NCBI GenBank assembly: GCA_030407085.1
Contig: CM059582.1
Location: 25,805,001-25,869,000, forward strand
DNA from: Trichopria drosophilae
Lineage: Eukaryota; Arthropoda; Insecta; Hymenoptera; Diapriidae
Reading direction: 5' to 3'
DNA: 64,000 nucleotides
In this document: piece after piece, positions 1-12,931 of the stretch
How positions within the stretch are numbered: the stretch's first letter is position 1
Layout of the letters: the number at the start of each line of letters is the position of its first letter
Notes under the pieces: model-generated
Told to the model about the DNA's origin: nothing
What the model saw: only the letters and a program-made list of their open reading frames with translations
Databases searched by the model: none
Made by a program: the position numbers and the translations under genes

Positions 1-1
1 C

Positions 2-139
2 AATGTAGATTACCAGATTCCATGTCTACACTGCAATAGTGTCCATATAGGACAAACAGGAAGGCGATTAGAGACACGCATCAAAGAACACCAACGGAAT
101 ATAGAAGGAGATGAAACTACCATTAACATTTGTAAATAG
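2..139 (+). pseudogene. Penelope-like retroelement GIY-YIG endonuclease C-terminal fragment
   Basis: Read from base 2, one open frame runs to a TAG at 137-139. It carries the pattern of the GIY-YIG nuclease that ends Penelope-like polyproteins: YQIPCLHC, then the SVHIGQTGRRLETRIKEH block, in which HIG stands for the usual YIG and the Arg and Glu-His spacing fits the family. The Cys-x-x-Cys pair just before the motif is also usual in PLE endonucleases. The nuclease nicks target DNA to prime reverse transcription. Only about 45 residues are in the window and the frame stops soon after the motif. The reverse transcriptase part would lie to the left, outside the window. A cellular GIY-YIG protein is possible but less likely. 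The family call is by motif recognition, not by a search. Confidence 0.75.
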
Positions 140-427
140 TAGAAATAACAACTTTAAAGGTTACGGTTGATATTTGAGGTTATATAAGAATGATTAAGTA
201 CCATGGAACGATTTTATTACTATATGGAAATAGGTTAATCTGACTAGTTTTTGTATGCAAGTGTTTTACTTTCATAAAATGGTTCCACGAACTATTTTTT
301 TTTGCTCATTCATTTTGATTTCTAGTATTCTAGTTTTCTCCGTAACTTAAAAATCGTCATCAACATTAATTTTAGCGCAGAGAAATTGCAGCTATTACGG
401 TTTCCGATGACAACGCATAATAGTACT
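140..427. other. AT-rich DNA, no gene seen
   Basis: Flank downstream of the PLE fragment. It may be the 3' untranslated tail of that element. No motif was recognised. Confidence 0.5.
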
Positions 428-722
428 TTTTGCACCAAGGGCGTGAAATGGTCGTTTTACGGGGAGTAAAATGACCATTCATTCTATCATACAAATTACA
501 GATGTTTACGAATTACTGCGACGTGCAACCCTGACTGCCGAGCTTATTTTTCAATCAGCAATGTTTATGTTTATAATGGAAAATGTGTAGAATACCCCGC
601 TACTGCGTGTTTATTTGTATTTACAAGTCGTTTTCTATTGTGTCGTTTTTATTTTAAGCCCGAGGGCGTAAAATCGGTATTTCGCGCCCCAAAAATGAGG
701 CGTAGAATAGTCATTTTACGCC
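428..722. repeat. cluster of short GGGCGTAAA-type hairpin units
   Basis: Several 24-27 base imperfect palindromes lie here. At 450-476, GGTCGTTTTAC faces GTAAAATGACC. At 664-689, GGGCGTAAAAT faces ATTTCGCGCCC. At 699-722, GGCGTAGAAT faces ATTTTACGCC. All share A-rich/T-rich inner arms and variable outer arms. The same design recurs near 3.0, 26.8-29.5, 22.3, 38.0, 56.2 and 57.9 kb. No coding capacity is evident. Confidence 0.6.
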
Positions 723-2984
723 CCTGAATCGTCAAATGAATTAACTTTATTTTATTTCGTAATATGTACGAAATAGCAATGCGACATTGAAAAAATTGAC
801 ATTACTACATTAAAGAAATTATAAGCGATTACGGAAAATGATTTAAATTATGAAAATGCATTTAAAGTTAGGAAATTGCCTTCAGTTAATATTTTAAAAT
901 CATTTTTATTTTTGAATGTGCAGATTAAGTTTTAAAAGTTAAATATTCCAATCGTGAAATAAAAATTCTATGAATTTACTGAATAATGAAAGGTTATATT
1001 GCGTTAGGAATATAGTATTTTATTTTAATATCTGAATATACATTGGCATCTGCGCAAATTTCATCCTTCCGTAATATGATATTTCATATTTCATGTACTT
1101 TAATTGTGTTTTCGATTTCGATCTGAAATTATATCCAGAATTAGTATAAAAACCTAATATTAAAGATATTTCTTGATTTCATGTTTTAATGAAAAATGAA
1201 TTAAAGTAAAAAGGATTTTTGTTTTTACTCCCTTTTTTTAACATACTGAAATGTAAAATTTTAATTTTGCACTTTATTTTAGACCGTGTACTAACTTCAG
1301 CGAAAGCACGCAATATATTTCATGGCCGTGCGTACTAAAATGTTTACTACTTGTGCAGGTATTAAACTTTATATCGTAAAAAGTTTCGATACTTGCAGAA
1401 TTTTTTTACGTTTAAATCGTTTTGTTTTAGCAAATTAAACGCGAATTTTTAACAAAATATATTTAGGTATGATAATTATTTCGTAGAATTCTATAAAATA
1501 TAACTACATTCGATTTTGTATAATCCCTTGCCGTAACAAAAAACAGTAATTTTCTAAATCCTACTTTAATACAGTTTTTATAGAGATAGAAAAGTGCTAC
1601 ATTTAATGTCTTTATATATCAGCGTATAAAATTAATATAGAATATATTTAGTATATGTTATAAATTTTACATATTCATGTTACTGAGCTTTAAGTGCTGT
1701 TGTAAACTAAATTTCATATTTTTGTCAGTCCCGAAACTGAAAATAAGAATTTACATTATTCAGAACTATAAATGTGCCTATTTTCTCTCTCAGTAATTTA
1801 GAAAAATGTTATTTCATCGTTTTGACGAGACTTGCCTGATTTCAAATGCTAATTTCTCATGAAATTGACAAGGATGGAAAGTCAATGTTGATTTTAATTA
1901 TCTTAAATTATAGTCATAAGAACTTTTCATGGAATACATTAGCTCCTAAAATGATTCAGTAAAATTGGCGGATTAACTCGGGGATTCTAGACCGTATCTA
2001 GAGGATCGTTTGAATTTTATATAAAGTTTAATTTTGAAAGGGCGAACGAAGTTCAGTTTTGATCAAACTTCTGAAGTAGTTTCCATTATAATTTTAATTT
2101 TTAATAATTCTTAGGATTTACTTTTTGAATAAGTTTTTGCTAGATTTCAAAACGCATATATCCTAACATGTCGTCATTTTTAAACCTTAATATTATTTAT
2201 TAGTGTCTAATAATAAAATATAGTGGTTAACGTAATTGCAATTAAAGAAATTAAATTTATTTACACAGTCAACAAATAATTCTAAGTTTAGTAATGTAGA
2301 TGAGATAAATAAATAAGCTACAAGTTTGCCGGTTTCGTGATGACATTATTTAATTTATTTTTTAAACATTTTTAAATGAAATGTTTCGTTCTCCTAATAT
2401 ATTCTTCAGGTACGATATAGCAACGTCATCATTTTTGGGATTGATTTTCATTGACTTAACCGAATTAGATAGTTGTGGTGCCTAAACAAGTTGGATTAAA
2501 AGAGTTAGATTATTGTTCCAAACCGGTTTGGTTTAAGAAATATACATTTGTTATCGATTTTCAAGCCCATATGTATGGATGGTTTTACTTATTTTATAAG
2601 AATGTATATCAGCTTTCAGTGGGATAAACTCAGAATTGGTTGATAGTTGTCATAAATAATTTTTTGTACTAGCAAAACAGATCGCATTGTTACCTACGAA
2701 ATTTATTCCTGTGAATCGTCCCGAAATTCTGAATCGATTTCGCTGAAACTCTGTACATTTACAAAAAATGCATAAAAGTACCCTAAAATAAGAATGCATT
2801 CTTTATTCTCCCCCAAACATAGCTTTTCAATGAAAATAGGGCGTCCGTAAAAGTGAATTTCATTAATATCGAACGAGTAGGCATTCACCGGTCCCTAAAT
2901 GGGGTTTTTATACAGGGTCACATTGCCCAAGCAGAAAAATACTGGAATGGTAAGTATGTGAAATAAAAAAATTACGTTTTCGGT
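723..2984. other. long AT-rich stretch, no gene seen
   Basis: Many stops occur in all frames and there is no recognised domain, RNA or repeat boundary. A short minus-strand frame at 2703-2888 has no recognisable feature and is treated as chance. Confidence 0.5.
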
Positions 2985-3260
2985 ACTACAGCTGTAAAAT
3001 CCGATTTTACAGCCTACTTTTAGTCCATAAAATGAAATTTTACAGATCACGTGTAACACGAATCTTCGCTGTTAAAAACATAACCCATACGGACTAAATG
3101 CAGTCCGCGAAATCGAATTTTTACAGCTTTCAGTATCAAAAAATAATGTTTCCGTTTTTAAAACCGGCTTCTCTGGTCCTCGTACGCTGGTATCGCATTC
3201 GAGCCGTAAAATTTGGTTTTTGCGGCCTTGTATTGAAAAATACTATTATTGTTTTTAAAA
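2985..3260. repeat. second cluster of short hairpin units
   Basis: At 2991-3013, GCTGTAAAAT faces ATTTTACAGC. At 3203-3227, GCCGTAAAAT faces TTTTTGCGGC. Intervening copies are more decayed (for example GCGAAATCG before ATTTTTACAGC near 3110-3127). The overlapping 60-100 residue frames on both strands here are by-products of the palindromic composition. Confidence 0.55.
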
Positions 3261-5795
3261 ATTCTGGCTCTGTAACTGTAAGTATTACCCCCACATCCCT
3301 GCGGGGTTGTAATCTGAGCCTTAACCCTAACCGACCCAAGTGTACCGATTTTCAACGTTTTTTCAATTTGGAACAAATACCGATTTTTCAATACTTTTTT
3401 CTCTGATTTTATGTTATTTAGAGGGAAAATAGTTTTCTATCATGACGAAGCCTAATAAAAAAATGTTCTCAATATCTAAGAACTACTATCATATCTAAAG
3501 CAAATTGTTTTTTTTTTCATTGTTTTTGTTTAGAGCCAATTCTTGCACATACTTTCTTATGTATAAACTAAGCCATTAGTGGAAATGACAAAATATACGA
3601 ATGTACAACAAACAAAATATCAAATAAGATTGCTAGTTTCGTTTTTAATAGGGCCGAATACCCCCTTATGAGTCCTTTCTATCTTATTCGACATAAAACA
3701 ATGATTTCTGCTTCGGACATGCGACATATTGGATCCGGAGTCTTGAATTTATATTTTTGACAATGAGATCGTATTAAGCGACCCCAAAACTCCAATAAAA
3801 CGATATTCTCTCCTTCGAAGCATGAGAAAAAAAGTAATGAAAAATCTGTTTTTTTCCAAATTTATTTGAACAATAGGTGACTTTTTTTTTTAATTTTCAG
3901 CGGTAATCCATAGAGAGACCTCGAAAACATAAGATATGAGCATTGCTATAGATGGGTATTACATTCTGTGAATACTGTTAACAATCAAAGGCAACATGGC
4001 CCGATTAAGGTTAAACCAAATTTATTTCCCACTTTTTTCTCCACCATTTCTAAAGCGAGTTTGCTGAAATTTGGGCATCGATGCCATGGAATTTCGAAAA
4101 ACAGTATTAAAAAATTCCTTTCATTTTATGTAAACCTCACAAATCGGGCAGATTGGATGTGATCTGAGCCAAATTTTTGTCATAGAATTAAATTTATTTC
4201 CGTCAGAAGACATATCGGCATCGTATTAAATATGTAAAAGCTAGGTCAGCATCCAAACTATAAGTCCCTTAAAAGTATGTGACACGTACCTAAATTATCA
4301 TGAGAATAATATAAAAATAAAATTTCTAGCCAAAACCGACAATTTTATATTGAATAAAAAATAACATTGAAATTATTAATGTACGAAAAGTATTACACAG
4401 AAGTGAACGTTCCACCATTTTAAGTGTTTTTCCATTACAAAAAAAAAATTACAAATAGTTCTGTACGAACAAGTCTCTCTCGCCTATGTGCAAGGTTGGG
4501 TTGACTGTTATGGGCGAGCGAACAAAAAGTTGATTGGGTATTGTCAGAAAGAGAATGGTCACAGAAAAGCTTATTCAAATTTCGATGAATTTTAATGGAA
4601 TAAAATGACAAACACAACCAGAACTAATTTAATTTAAAAATTCATTTAAAATGAGTCGGGATTTGAATTGCTCTTATACATTCTGTATGGTTACTATGGC
4701 AACTGCACCGAAAAGTAGAGTGCCATTTCAAGTTAACCCCTTGGGAATGGTTTTTCATGAATTTCAAGCACGCTTCCAGGCTAACGACGAGCATATTTCA
4801 CATGCATAAGAATCTTTGAGCTATCTCAAGCACATATTTATTGTGGGGGTGAATTAAACACGTAACTCTGACAGAAATAAAGTGAATTTTTCATTATTTA
4901 TTGCTTAAATGACAACTATATAAATAAAACACTGCTTTAATATCCTTGATTTTTCATTGACATACGCAATAAATAAATATAAATATTTTTTATTTTAAGA
5001 TTAGTAAAATCAAAATAGAATTATACTATATTTTCATGTATTTTAGGGATGATGAAGAGGAAAAACTAAAAGCAGAGTTATAGAAACCGAACTTTGTTTT
5101 TTAGTACTACTGTAGAATTAATACAATTCAATACTTTTCATTTAGTTTTCCATAATGGTAGAAGCTATATTTTAATATATTTTTTAGTGAACTATAAAAC
5201 TGAAACTCTGAATAATTTATACAAAGAGCCACTTTAATAATTCAATAGATGCGTTAAAGTAAACATATATTTAATGAAAAATGTACATTCATGATACACG
5301 AAAAAATCACGATCTCGGAAAAATTAATAAAATCAGTTATATTTCTATTAATATTTTATAAAAATATTCTCAAAATTTACTAACTTAGTACTGTAATGTA
5401 TATGACGAAGGATTCAGATATTTTGAATTAGTTCATATAATGTGGAAATTCGAAGTGAATTCCAAATTGTGGAGGTGCTGAACGTACTTAATAGATGGCG
5501 CTTTCCGGTATTAGGTCCACGCAAGTAGTAAGCATTCCTGTATGTACGTAATAATATTTTCTACCGGAATATGTAAATGGAAAGACCAGAATTGATAATA
5601 AAAGTTATTAACTGATGCAAATCTTTCTTCGATAACTATACGGTCGCACCGTAGTGACAAAATAATTTTATTACGCCCGCACCGCGGCGCCACTACAGAA
5701 TTTAGATACACCAAAATATTTTTAGTTTTATTAAAATTTATATTCTTTATAATACTTTTGAAGTATTTGCAATAATTCTTTTAAAGACATTAAAT
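3261..5795. other. AT-rich DNA without a recognised gene
   Basis: No domain or RNA was recognised. A slightly less AT-rich patch lies near 4450-4560. A single X-box-like site is listed separately. Short frames at 3968-4162, 4435-4617 and 5511-5714 show no family signature. Confidence 0.45.
4690..4703. promoter_or_regulatory. RFX X-box-like palindrome
   Basis: GTTACTATGGCAAC is close to the RFX-factor X-box palindrome (consensus GTTGCCATGGCAAC), with half-sites correctly spaced by AT. RFX sites control ciliary and other genes. No gene start was recognised beside it, so a function is not supported. Confidence 0.2.
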
Positions 5796-6228
5796 CGATG
5801 GCCGGTACGAAGAACCGGACATCTCGAACGTTAGACGAACTTTGCGATGAAGAACCGGACTTTTGACAATCTTGCCGGGAATAATCGGACATTTCAACAT
5901 TTTCTTTAGCGGTTTATTATATTGTTTATAATTTGAAATGATACTTCGTCGCATACCATGAAATGGGCGGTTTTTCACCGCATAATTTTAAAGCGTCCGG
6001 TTTTTCTTTGCAACTGCCCGGTTTTTCGCCTCACGTTCACTGTAAAAAAAGTTTTAAATTAAGGCCGAATCTAGGCATAATTTAAGACGTAAGAAAAACA
6101 AGACCAATTAGAAAGGGACATACTTATGGGTTATACATTGGGTTGTTTTAATATCATTGAAATTGTGACAATTTTAAGACTTTCTTATTACAGTGTTTGA
6201 GATGTCCGGTTTTTCGTACCAGCCATCG
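5796..6228. mobile_element. fold-back MITE with CGATGGCYGGTACGAA ends
   Basis: The left end CGATGGCCGGTACGAAGAAC and the right end, read in reverse complement as CGATGGCTGGTACGAAAAAC, form terminal inverted repeats of about 35 bases. Inside, the core CCGGTTTTTC (or GAAGAACCGG) recurs at least five times in both orientations, for example near 5849, 5997 and 6018. No transposase is encoded. Superfamily is not assigned; no target duplication was clear. Confidence 0.75.
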
Positions 6229-7267
6229 AAATGTTCTATTAAAATGCTGCATACAACAAATTATTAATTAAGATATTCGGTATTTGGTAACGTATCAAAC
6301 CGAATTTGAAAATTGTGGCAAACTATCCAATATTTAATTGTTTATTTACATGTAAAGATAGTCGCCTAAAAAAAAGTACCCTCGGCGGGTGTCACTGTGG
6401 TACGTCAAAATCATCTAAATTAAAAATAAAAATGCGAAAAACATGATTCTTTCGTATTTATTCGAATTGTATGGCATTTATTACGTGTATTTTACGAAGA
6501 AATTCATATACAATCTTTTTTCTTCGAAACATTTTTTTGTGTGATTCGATAAGTAACGCAGCTTTTTCGTTTATCCTCCCCATAATCTGGTATGGATTGT
6601 CTCCACAAACTAATCTGATCTAAGTTAGGCCATGATAAACTCAAAAAGGGGTTTGTCTTTTAAATTGACATTTGATGAAAAACTAGGATAATTTTTTGCC
6701 GAGGTGACCAAATTCAATACTTCGTCCAGAACTTTTTGTCTGGGTGGAAGTAATTTGAATTCCAATGAGGAGAAATGCTTATTGCTATCTCTTTCAGATA
6801 CTCTATGCAGTCTTAAATCTTCATTTCATGCAATGTACTTTTATTTCCTACTCATTTTCTTGCTTCTATCTCTCAATTACCGTTTATTGCATACTCTTTC
6901 AGTTTTCCTCTGTGCGAATAACTGAATTTTATCATATAATTATCTTTCCAGTTTATTCTAGACTAGAGATTATTTTATGCATACAACGAGCTTTTTCTTT
7001 TTATTTTTCTCTTCGGGGATTCAATATTTTTATTCATCCTCTTCATGGTCACTCTACTTGTACGCTATTTTCTGTTCTTATTTTATTTCTTAATTTAAAA
7101 TTTTTAACGTTTTAATGATACATTCTGTTTTTTGCCCTAGGGCTTTATTTCCTTCCGCATACAATGGATCTCCTTTGGACTAACATTTTTTTATCGTCTC
7201 CGAGATTAAGTTTATTATGCACACAAATATTTCGTTTTTTACTTTATGATTACAGAATTTTTTTCAG
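6229..7267. other. AT-rich DNA, no gene supported
   Basis: Overlapping short plus-strand frames at 6704-6925 and 6765-7115 are hydrophobic and T-rich, as expected from a polypyrimidine-rich strand. No domain was recognised. The T-rich plus strand could serve as intron sequence ahead of the acceptor near 7267. Confidence 0.4.
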
Positions 7268-7462
7268 GAGAATAAATTGATATTCGGCTCTTTTTTGACC
7301 CTTCTGGTTATGAGTTTTGTTTTCATTATTTATTGTATCGAACCCAATTCCACTTGGTTGCGCATGCACAATGACTTCTACGTTCCGGTTACGAAGTTTC
7401 TTCGAGGGTTCGGAGGGAGAACGTGGACCGCCGAAGATTATAGTTCAAACGACCGAAGTTAG
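7268..7462 (+). CDS. possible terminal exon with one membrane segment (unrecognised)
   Basis: A T-rich tract ending TTTTTTTCAG at 7267 would make a good splice acceptor. From 7268 one frame stays open for 64 codons: a short polar start, a hydrophobic run of about 20 residues (IFGSFLTLLVMSFVFIIYCI) fit for a membrane helix, then a polar tail ending in a stop at 7460-7462. Local base composition is less AT-rich than the surroundings. No family is recognised, there is no in-frame ATG at the start, and no upstream exon was identified. It may equally be a chance frame in a transposon relic. Confidence 0.15.
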   Translation, partial: ENKLIFGSFLTLLVMSFVFIIYCIEPNSTWLRMHNDFYVPVTKFLRGFGGRTWTAEDYSSNDRS

Positions 7463-7492
7463 TTTCAGCCCAAGAGAGAATACACTTTTTAC

Positions 7493-7539
7493 AACGTGGG
7501 TTTTACTACATGGAGCTTACTAACTGCTAAACCCACGTT
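7493..7539. repeat. short hairpin
   Basis: AACGTGGGTTTTA and CTAAACCCACGTT are inverted around a loop of about 20 bases. Its role is unknown. Confidence 0.5.
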
Positions 7540-7998
7540 TTCCGATTCCACTTTTGCCGGTTTGATTTTATAATACTTTACAACTAGGCAGGGGGGGGGG
7601 TCTTATAATTCAAGGTAATTTCACTACAAGACGTATATTTTGAAGTAAACAAATTATTGGTTTGGAAGAATACTTAGTAGAAAAATATTCTTGGGGTTAG
7701 TGGCCGCCTGGTGCCGAAGGAAGAATCTGTCTCAAATTAACTTTCTAGGTAACTGGATTATTTTTATAAATATGGTGTATTTTTGCATTGTTTAAACATT
7801 TCAACATGGCTGAATTATCCTCAAGTGGGTTTTGTCGTAATCTTTTCCGTGGGCTTTTTTAAAATACATTTGTCAATGAAAATTTTAAAAATGCTAATTT
7901 TTTATGTTAAATATAAATATATGAAAAATTGAAAAAAAACAGATATGTGTGAAAGATTCAGAAAAGAAATTAGGAACTTGGAACAACATCCGGTAGAC
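7540..7998. other. no gene seen
   Basis: AT-rich, with a run of ten G at 7591-7600. Nothing else was recognised. Confidence 0.4.
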
Positions 7999-8066
7999 AT
8001 CAGAATACGATTTTGGGACCTTTCGATTGATGGTCGAATGCTCTACCAACAGAGCTACTTGCCCCA
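7999..8066 (-). mobile_element. decayed tRNA-derived SINE head
   Basis: On the minus strand the sequence begins GGGGCAAGTAGCTCTGTTGG and continues GTAGAGCATTCGACC. This matches the tRNA A-box/D-arm form (TAGCTCnGTTGGTAGAGC) followed by an anticodon-arm-like part and AAAGGTCCC. The B box is damaged (AAAATCGTATTC for GGTTCGATTC). It reads as an old SINE head or tRNA pseudogene; it cannot be a functional tRNA. Confidence 0.6.
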
Positions 8067-8426
8067 TGTTAGAATCTTAAACAATTAAATTACTTTGAAT
8101 TGCTATTGTCGGACATAAGACCAATTTTAATTTATTGCTAAACCTGCCTTACTATGCCTGCATTACAATTCGTGTATTAATCGGCTTTGGACACAAAAGA
8201 TGGATATGGGTCAATCTCAGAAATCTTTTAATTTTAGGTCACAAAAGTGCAAAAGTCTTCCTTGCTTAGCACACGCTTTAAATTTTGCTATGTTATTATA
8301 TAGGTTAATATGCACTAGATGGCGTTATCGATTTCACTTTCTAAGCTATGCTGAAGAGTTACTTAATTATTTCTGCTAACCGATTCAGAGACATATTTTT
8401 CTAATGAAACTTCGACCTTCTTCACT
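8067..8426. other. no gene seen
   Basis: AT-rich with no recognised feature beyond a TAGATGGCG word near 8318, which recurs in several places in the window. Confidence 0.4.
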
Positions 8427-8665
8427 CTCTAAATTTCTTGCAGTGAGAATTCTCTCTTTAATTAGTGAAAACCGAGCAACTCTCGTGATAGAGTGAATAT
8501 TTAACTCTTTAAGAGTTCCCAATTCCACGACTCGGAGGGAAAGAGTGAATTGTCACTTTTGTTAAATGGAAATTTCACTCTTAAAGAGTTCAATATTTAC
8601 TATTTCACGAGAGTTGCTCGGTTTCACTAACCAAAGAGTGAATTCTCACACCAAGAAATTTAGAG
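8427..8665. mobile_element. palindromic MITE with CTCTAAATTTCTTG ends
   Basis: Left CTCTAAATTTCTTG at 8427-8440 is inverted at 8652-8665, and the match continues inward for about 90 bases on each side (GAGAATTC..., AACCGAGCAACTCTCGTG, AACTCTTTAAGAGT). Nearly the whole 239-bp element can fold on itself. It is non-coding. The last ~11 bases match the ends of the element at 39223-39420. Confidence 0.85.
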
Positions 8666-11052
8666 AACAGTTAGATAGCAATTTGCCGCCAGTGATAGAG
8701 TTCTGGGTATTGTAAATACTTGAAAACGACAGGAAATAAAGTTGGTACAGGCGTTTTATTAACATTTTTCACTTCGATCTCCACCAATTCTTACCTGATT
8801 TCGTTGAAATTTGGTACCAGATGATTTGAAATTAATTTTCAAACCATATGAAAGTCAAATAGTAAATATAATTTTTCAATGCTTCGATAATTCCTTCATT
8901 TTGCACCTTTGAAGCGAGCACACATATTGTCAATGATGTTCGTGTTCAAGTATCAGTGTGCCATTGAAAAATGAACATTTTTTAAACCTGTTTCACTATT
9001 ATTTTCAGAATTGACTATGTTTCATTATATATATAATCACTATGTTTTACTAACTTCTTTTCTGAATAAATAGAAATTAATAAATGGAAAAATTTTTACA
9101 ACATTAGTAATGCTGGGGTCAGAAACTTATCTGTACGAGTCAGAGTTAATCGCAATTGGTTACTTAAACCAGTATAATGAAAGTTAAAATTTAAGTTATT
9201 AGTTATAAATACCATTTATTTATACTTAGTAATGATATCAGTCGATTTTTTTTAAACTTTAATCACGGAATAAAATTACAAATATAGTAATATATATCAT
9301 TCCATTTTCAGGAAGAAAAAGGAAGTAATTAGATGAAGATGATAGTGCTCGAAGCTAGAACGACACCTGAACTCGCTCGAGTGAGTAATGGATTCCATCT
9401 TATGCATTACGTTTTTATCATAAAAGTGTCGATTTTGCTTTTTCAATGTCTTCATTAAACTTAAAAAATATGAGAATAACTTCGTGTTGTGTACACCAGA
9501 ATTTTAAAACAAACGCCCACTACTACTACTTCATTTCACACTTTATTTTTATTATATATTCTTTTCATTATTTTCTTAGACGTTTTAGATTTCTTAAACT
9601 GAGAATTTCACTTTTGTGGACAATGGCCGAGTGAGTTACGGCTATTTAAGTTTTATCAAATTATAGAATGTCTCTGGGCAAAATTCAGAATAACTGTTTT
9701 ATAATCTAAATAGTTTAAGATACGTTAAATAATATATATAAACCATGTATGACGTTTTTTTGACAAAGTTTTACAAAAATTTGAATGTCAGCGAACTTTA
9801 ATTTCAACAGCAGTTCTGCCGGTAGTAGATGGCGTTGAAATGCAAAAATGAAATGATATTCCAAAGTAAATTATCTGGTAAGTAAAGATACTAATACGAG
9901 AAAAGTATACTAGAAGTAATAATTTTACTGTTTTATATTTTTGTATAACTTAACACAAATATCTAATAAAACAAGGTCATTAAAGTCTAATAAAACAAAT
10001 GTACGATATTAGGACATTTTAACTATAGCATTGTCCTGAATTTCCAGACATTTTTAATCAATGTTTTTTTTGTAACAATTTAGTAGTTCGTTTTTTAATC
10101 TATTTTTATGTTTGACTGTCATAAAAATTATTTTACATCGATGGTAATCGTAGAATGATTCTATTTAGTATCTACCTACAACCCACGACTACATCAGAGG
10201 AACAAAGAACTGCTTGCTTCGATCCGAATAACCGCAATATTGTTTATGGTTAGCATATATACGTTTTGCTCGCATATAAAGCTGTTAACGAAAGGTTTCG
10301 AAAACTAATAACGATCTAAACTTTATTTTAATTGAAATAGAATTTTTTTGGAACCAAACTGCAACGAAAGGCTTTCATAGTAAAAAGTTTGTTATGTTTT
10401 ATCGATATATTGTTAAATATTCATGTATTTTTCATTTACTGAAGAAACTTTAATTTACAAAAATTGGGATTTACAAATAATATCTTAGTCATTTTTAAAA
10501 ATATCTTTCAGTGTTTATCTTACTTTTTTGTAATTAAAAAGAAATATACATGAGAATCCAATTTTGTTGCTTTTAGAATTTCAGTCACTGAAAAATTTAT
10601 TCTTATTTTTTAGTACACAGAACGATCTTCAATCTTTCGAATAAGAATGATCGAGAATTGATTACCTTGGCAATCGCGCCCCATTCAAAAGAAGATGGAA
10701 GATAATGGGGTCAATCAATCAACCCTATCTTTCTTTATTTTTCAGTTATCTATATCCGCCTCTGTTCTTTCAGTATCATTCAATAGCATCTAGAAATACT
10801 TTTTGATAAAACTTTTACTATTCATTGTTAAAATTGTGACGTAAAATTCTATGTAAAGTGAAGGGAGTTTTTTTCCACACTTTACAAAAAACTCGTCAAT
10901 TAAACAACTTAGAAGAAAAGCACCAGACGTCAGGGGGCGACGACCACAATGTTTTGTGATAGTAAAGTAATTTGTGATTAATACCTTTTGATTAAATTAC
11001 ATTAATTTGGTAGGTTTTCTATTGTCGAACAATAATTAAATAAGTTACAAAG
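8666..11052. other. long AT-rich stretch, no gene seen
   Basis: No domain, RNA or element boundary was recognised. TAGATGGCG recurs near 9829. A moderately GC-richer patch at 10620-10800 has no supported frame. Confidence 0.45.
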
Positions 11053-11453
11053 CGGGCTTATGAACTACCACGATGTTAATTCCTTCCACCTCAATACAAG
11101 ATGAAAGAGAAATTCTTTTCCAATACGAGAGTAAAAAAAATGAAAAAAGAAGAAAAGAAAAATCCCGTCCCCGACAAGCGAGAAAACTTCGAAACGCTAA
11201 AGGACCAAGATTCTAAGATTGACCTCAACTTTTTGGATCTACCGATCCCTCTTCAGGAGGTGACTTATAATTATCAACGAGTGAATTGTCAATTTGACTT
11301 TAACTTTTCGAAGTTTTCCCTCATGTCGGGGATGGGATTTTTGGTTTCTTCTGTTTTCGTTCTTTCCTTTTCTTACTCTCGTATTGGAAAAGAATTTTTC
11401 TTTCTCTTGTATTGAGGTGGAAGGAAATAACATCGTGGTAAGGTCATAAGCCC
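11053..11453. mobile_element. fold-back MITE with GGGCTTATGA ends
   Basis: GGGCTTATGA at 11053 is inverted at 11444-11453. The arms then match inward for roughly 100 bases (ACCACGATGTTA, CCTTCCACCTCAATACAAGA, AATTCTTTTCCAATACGAGA). The short frames at 11101-11415 (+) and 11239-11433 (-) both lie across the palindrome and are explained by it. No target duplication was identified. Confidence 0.85.
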
Positions 11454-12931
11454 GTTTTTATCTCATTTTGATTAAATATGAATTTTATGTCAGTTATTGG
11501 TACTTAAAAATGTGAGAAGTTAAAGAACTCTCGATTGCGTGCTATATTTGTGTAATATCTAAAAGTTACTTATTCCTGGTTCAAATTTATATTTGTCTCA
11601 ATAGTAAAGATTACTATGAAGAAATGTAGATTTTAAAAATACTAAATTTCTATTTAGAACAGGAGTAGTTGTCATTAAAAAGTTGGTGACACAAAATTTG
11701 AAAATCAAATTTTGATATGTCATTGTATTAACATGGTTGCCAGTTGGCATCTAAATATTGACTATACTATTCTATATTAGATAGAATAATTAATAGTTAC
11801 GTTACCTCATAATAATCTAAAATATGTGTTCATTCTATTCTTTATCGATTATGTTCCGGATATTCTAGTTTCAATCCAGTGTAAATACTCTTATAACTCT
11901 CTCCGATACTAAAGCCCATAAGAAACATCGAAACAAGTTCAAAGCCGGTTGCTATGAGAAACCGAATTTTCTAGTTACTTTTTTATCGTTTTTTCCACCT
12001 TCTATTTTCAATTTGGCTTTGTAAACTGGTTGTACGTCCACCAACAATACTTGAATAAACGCTTTTTGTTTAAGAACGGCATACACGTTATCGGATCGAT
12101 TTATTTCCAAAGTAAGCAAACTTGTGGAGGTTTGCGATTGAAACTTGCATTTACTTGCAACCAGTAATACGAAGTAGAAGAAAATTTAAATCTGACTATA
12201 GTGCGATTAAAAAAGAATAGAAATGATGCGAATTATAATAAAGAAAATATACATGCGAAAGTGAAATAGCTGCCTATTAATAAAATGCTAATTAAGCTAT
12301 TAAAAGTAAAATTAAAAAATCCATATTGCTATATTACAAATTAAGTTCCAGTATTTCTAATGATCAGTACTTATACTTCGGTTTTCTAACTTATAAGGCC
12401 CTTTTCTCCAGATCATAATCTTCTCTTCATTTGACTACATTAAAAATGCGATTCCATCGTAGTTGGTATTACCAATGAATAATTCAAATTAAGACCTTCA
12501 AAATGTTACTCGATTTTTATTCCTCACGTGAAAACGAATATTCATCGTCCACGTTCTGGATGGACTTTCATAAATGCTTTTACAATGCAATCCACTAAGA
12601 CCAGAGTCAACTCAATAGTCGATTGTGTAGGGTACTTCGTTCCGGCTAAGAGTACCGGTTTTGACAGAAGAATTTCAGATAAAGGACTTATACTGAATAT
12701 TTGGTAGCATATGTTATTTTAAATATGTGCTGAAGTAAAATCAAGTAGATGTGCTTCGAACATTTATCGTATTTATTAGGAATAATGATTAATCGCTAGA
12801 AAATGCTTACTATAATAGAAACATCTACACTTAACGAAACTTAACTGAAAACTTTTCTTCTCTATTTTTCCAATTTTACATAATAACTGTTTAAAATAAA
12901 TTGATCAAGAAAACTTATATTGATTTTTGGT
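11454..12931. other. AT-rich DNA, no gene seen
   Basis: No recognised coding, RNA or repeat feature. Confidence 0.45.

Noticed and set aside
11101..11415. 104-codon Lys-rich plus-strand frame
   Set aside because: It sits across the palindromic MITE at 11053-11453; the Lys-rich start and aromatic end are the two arms of the hairpin.
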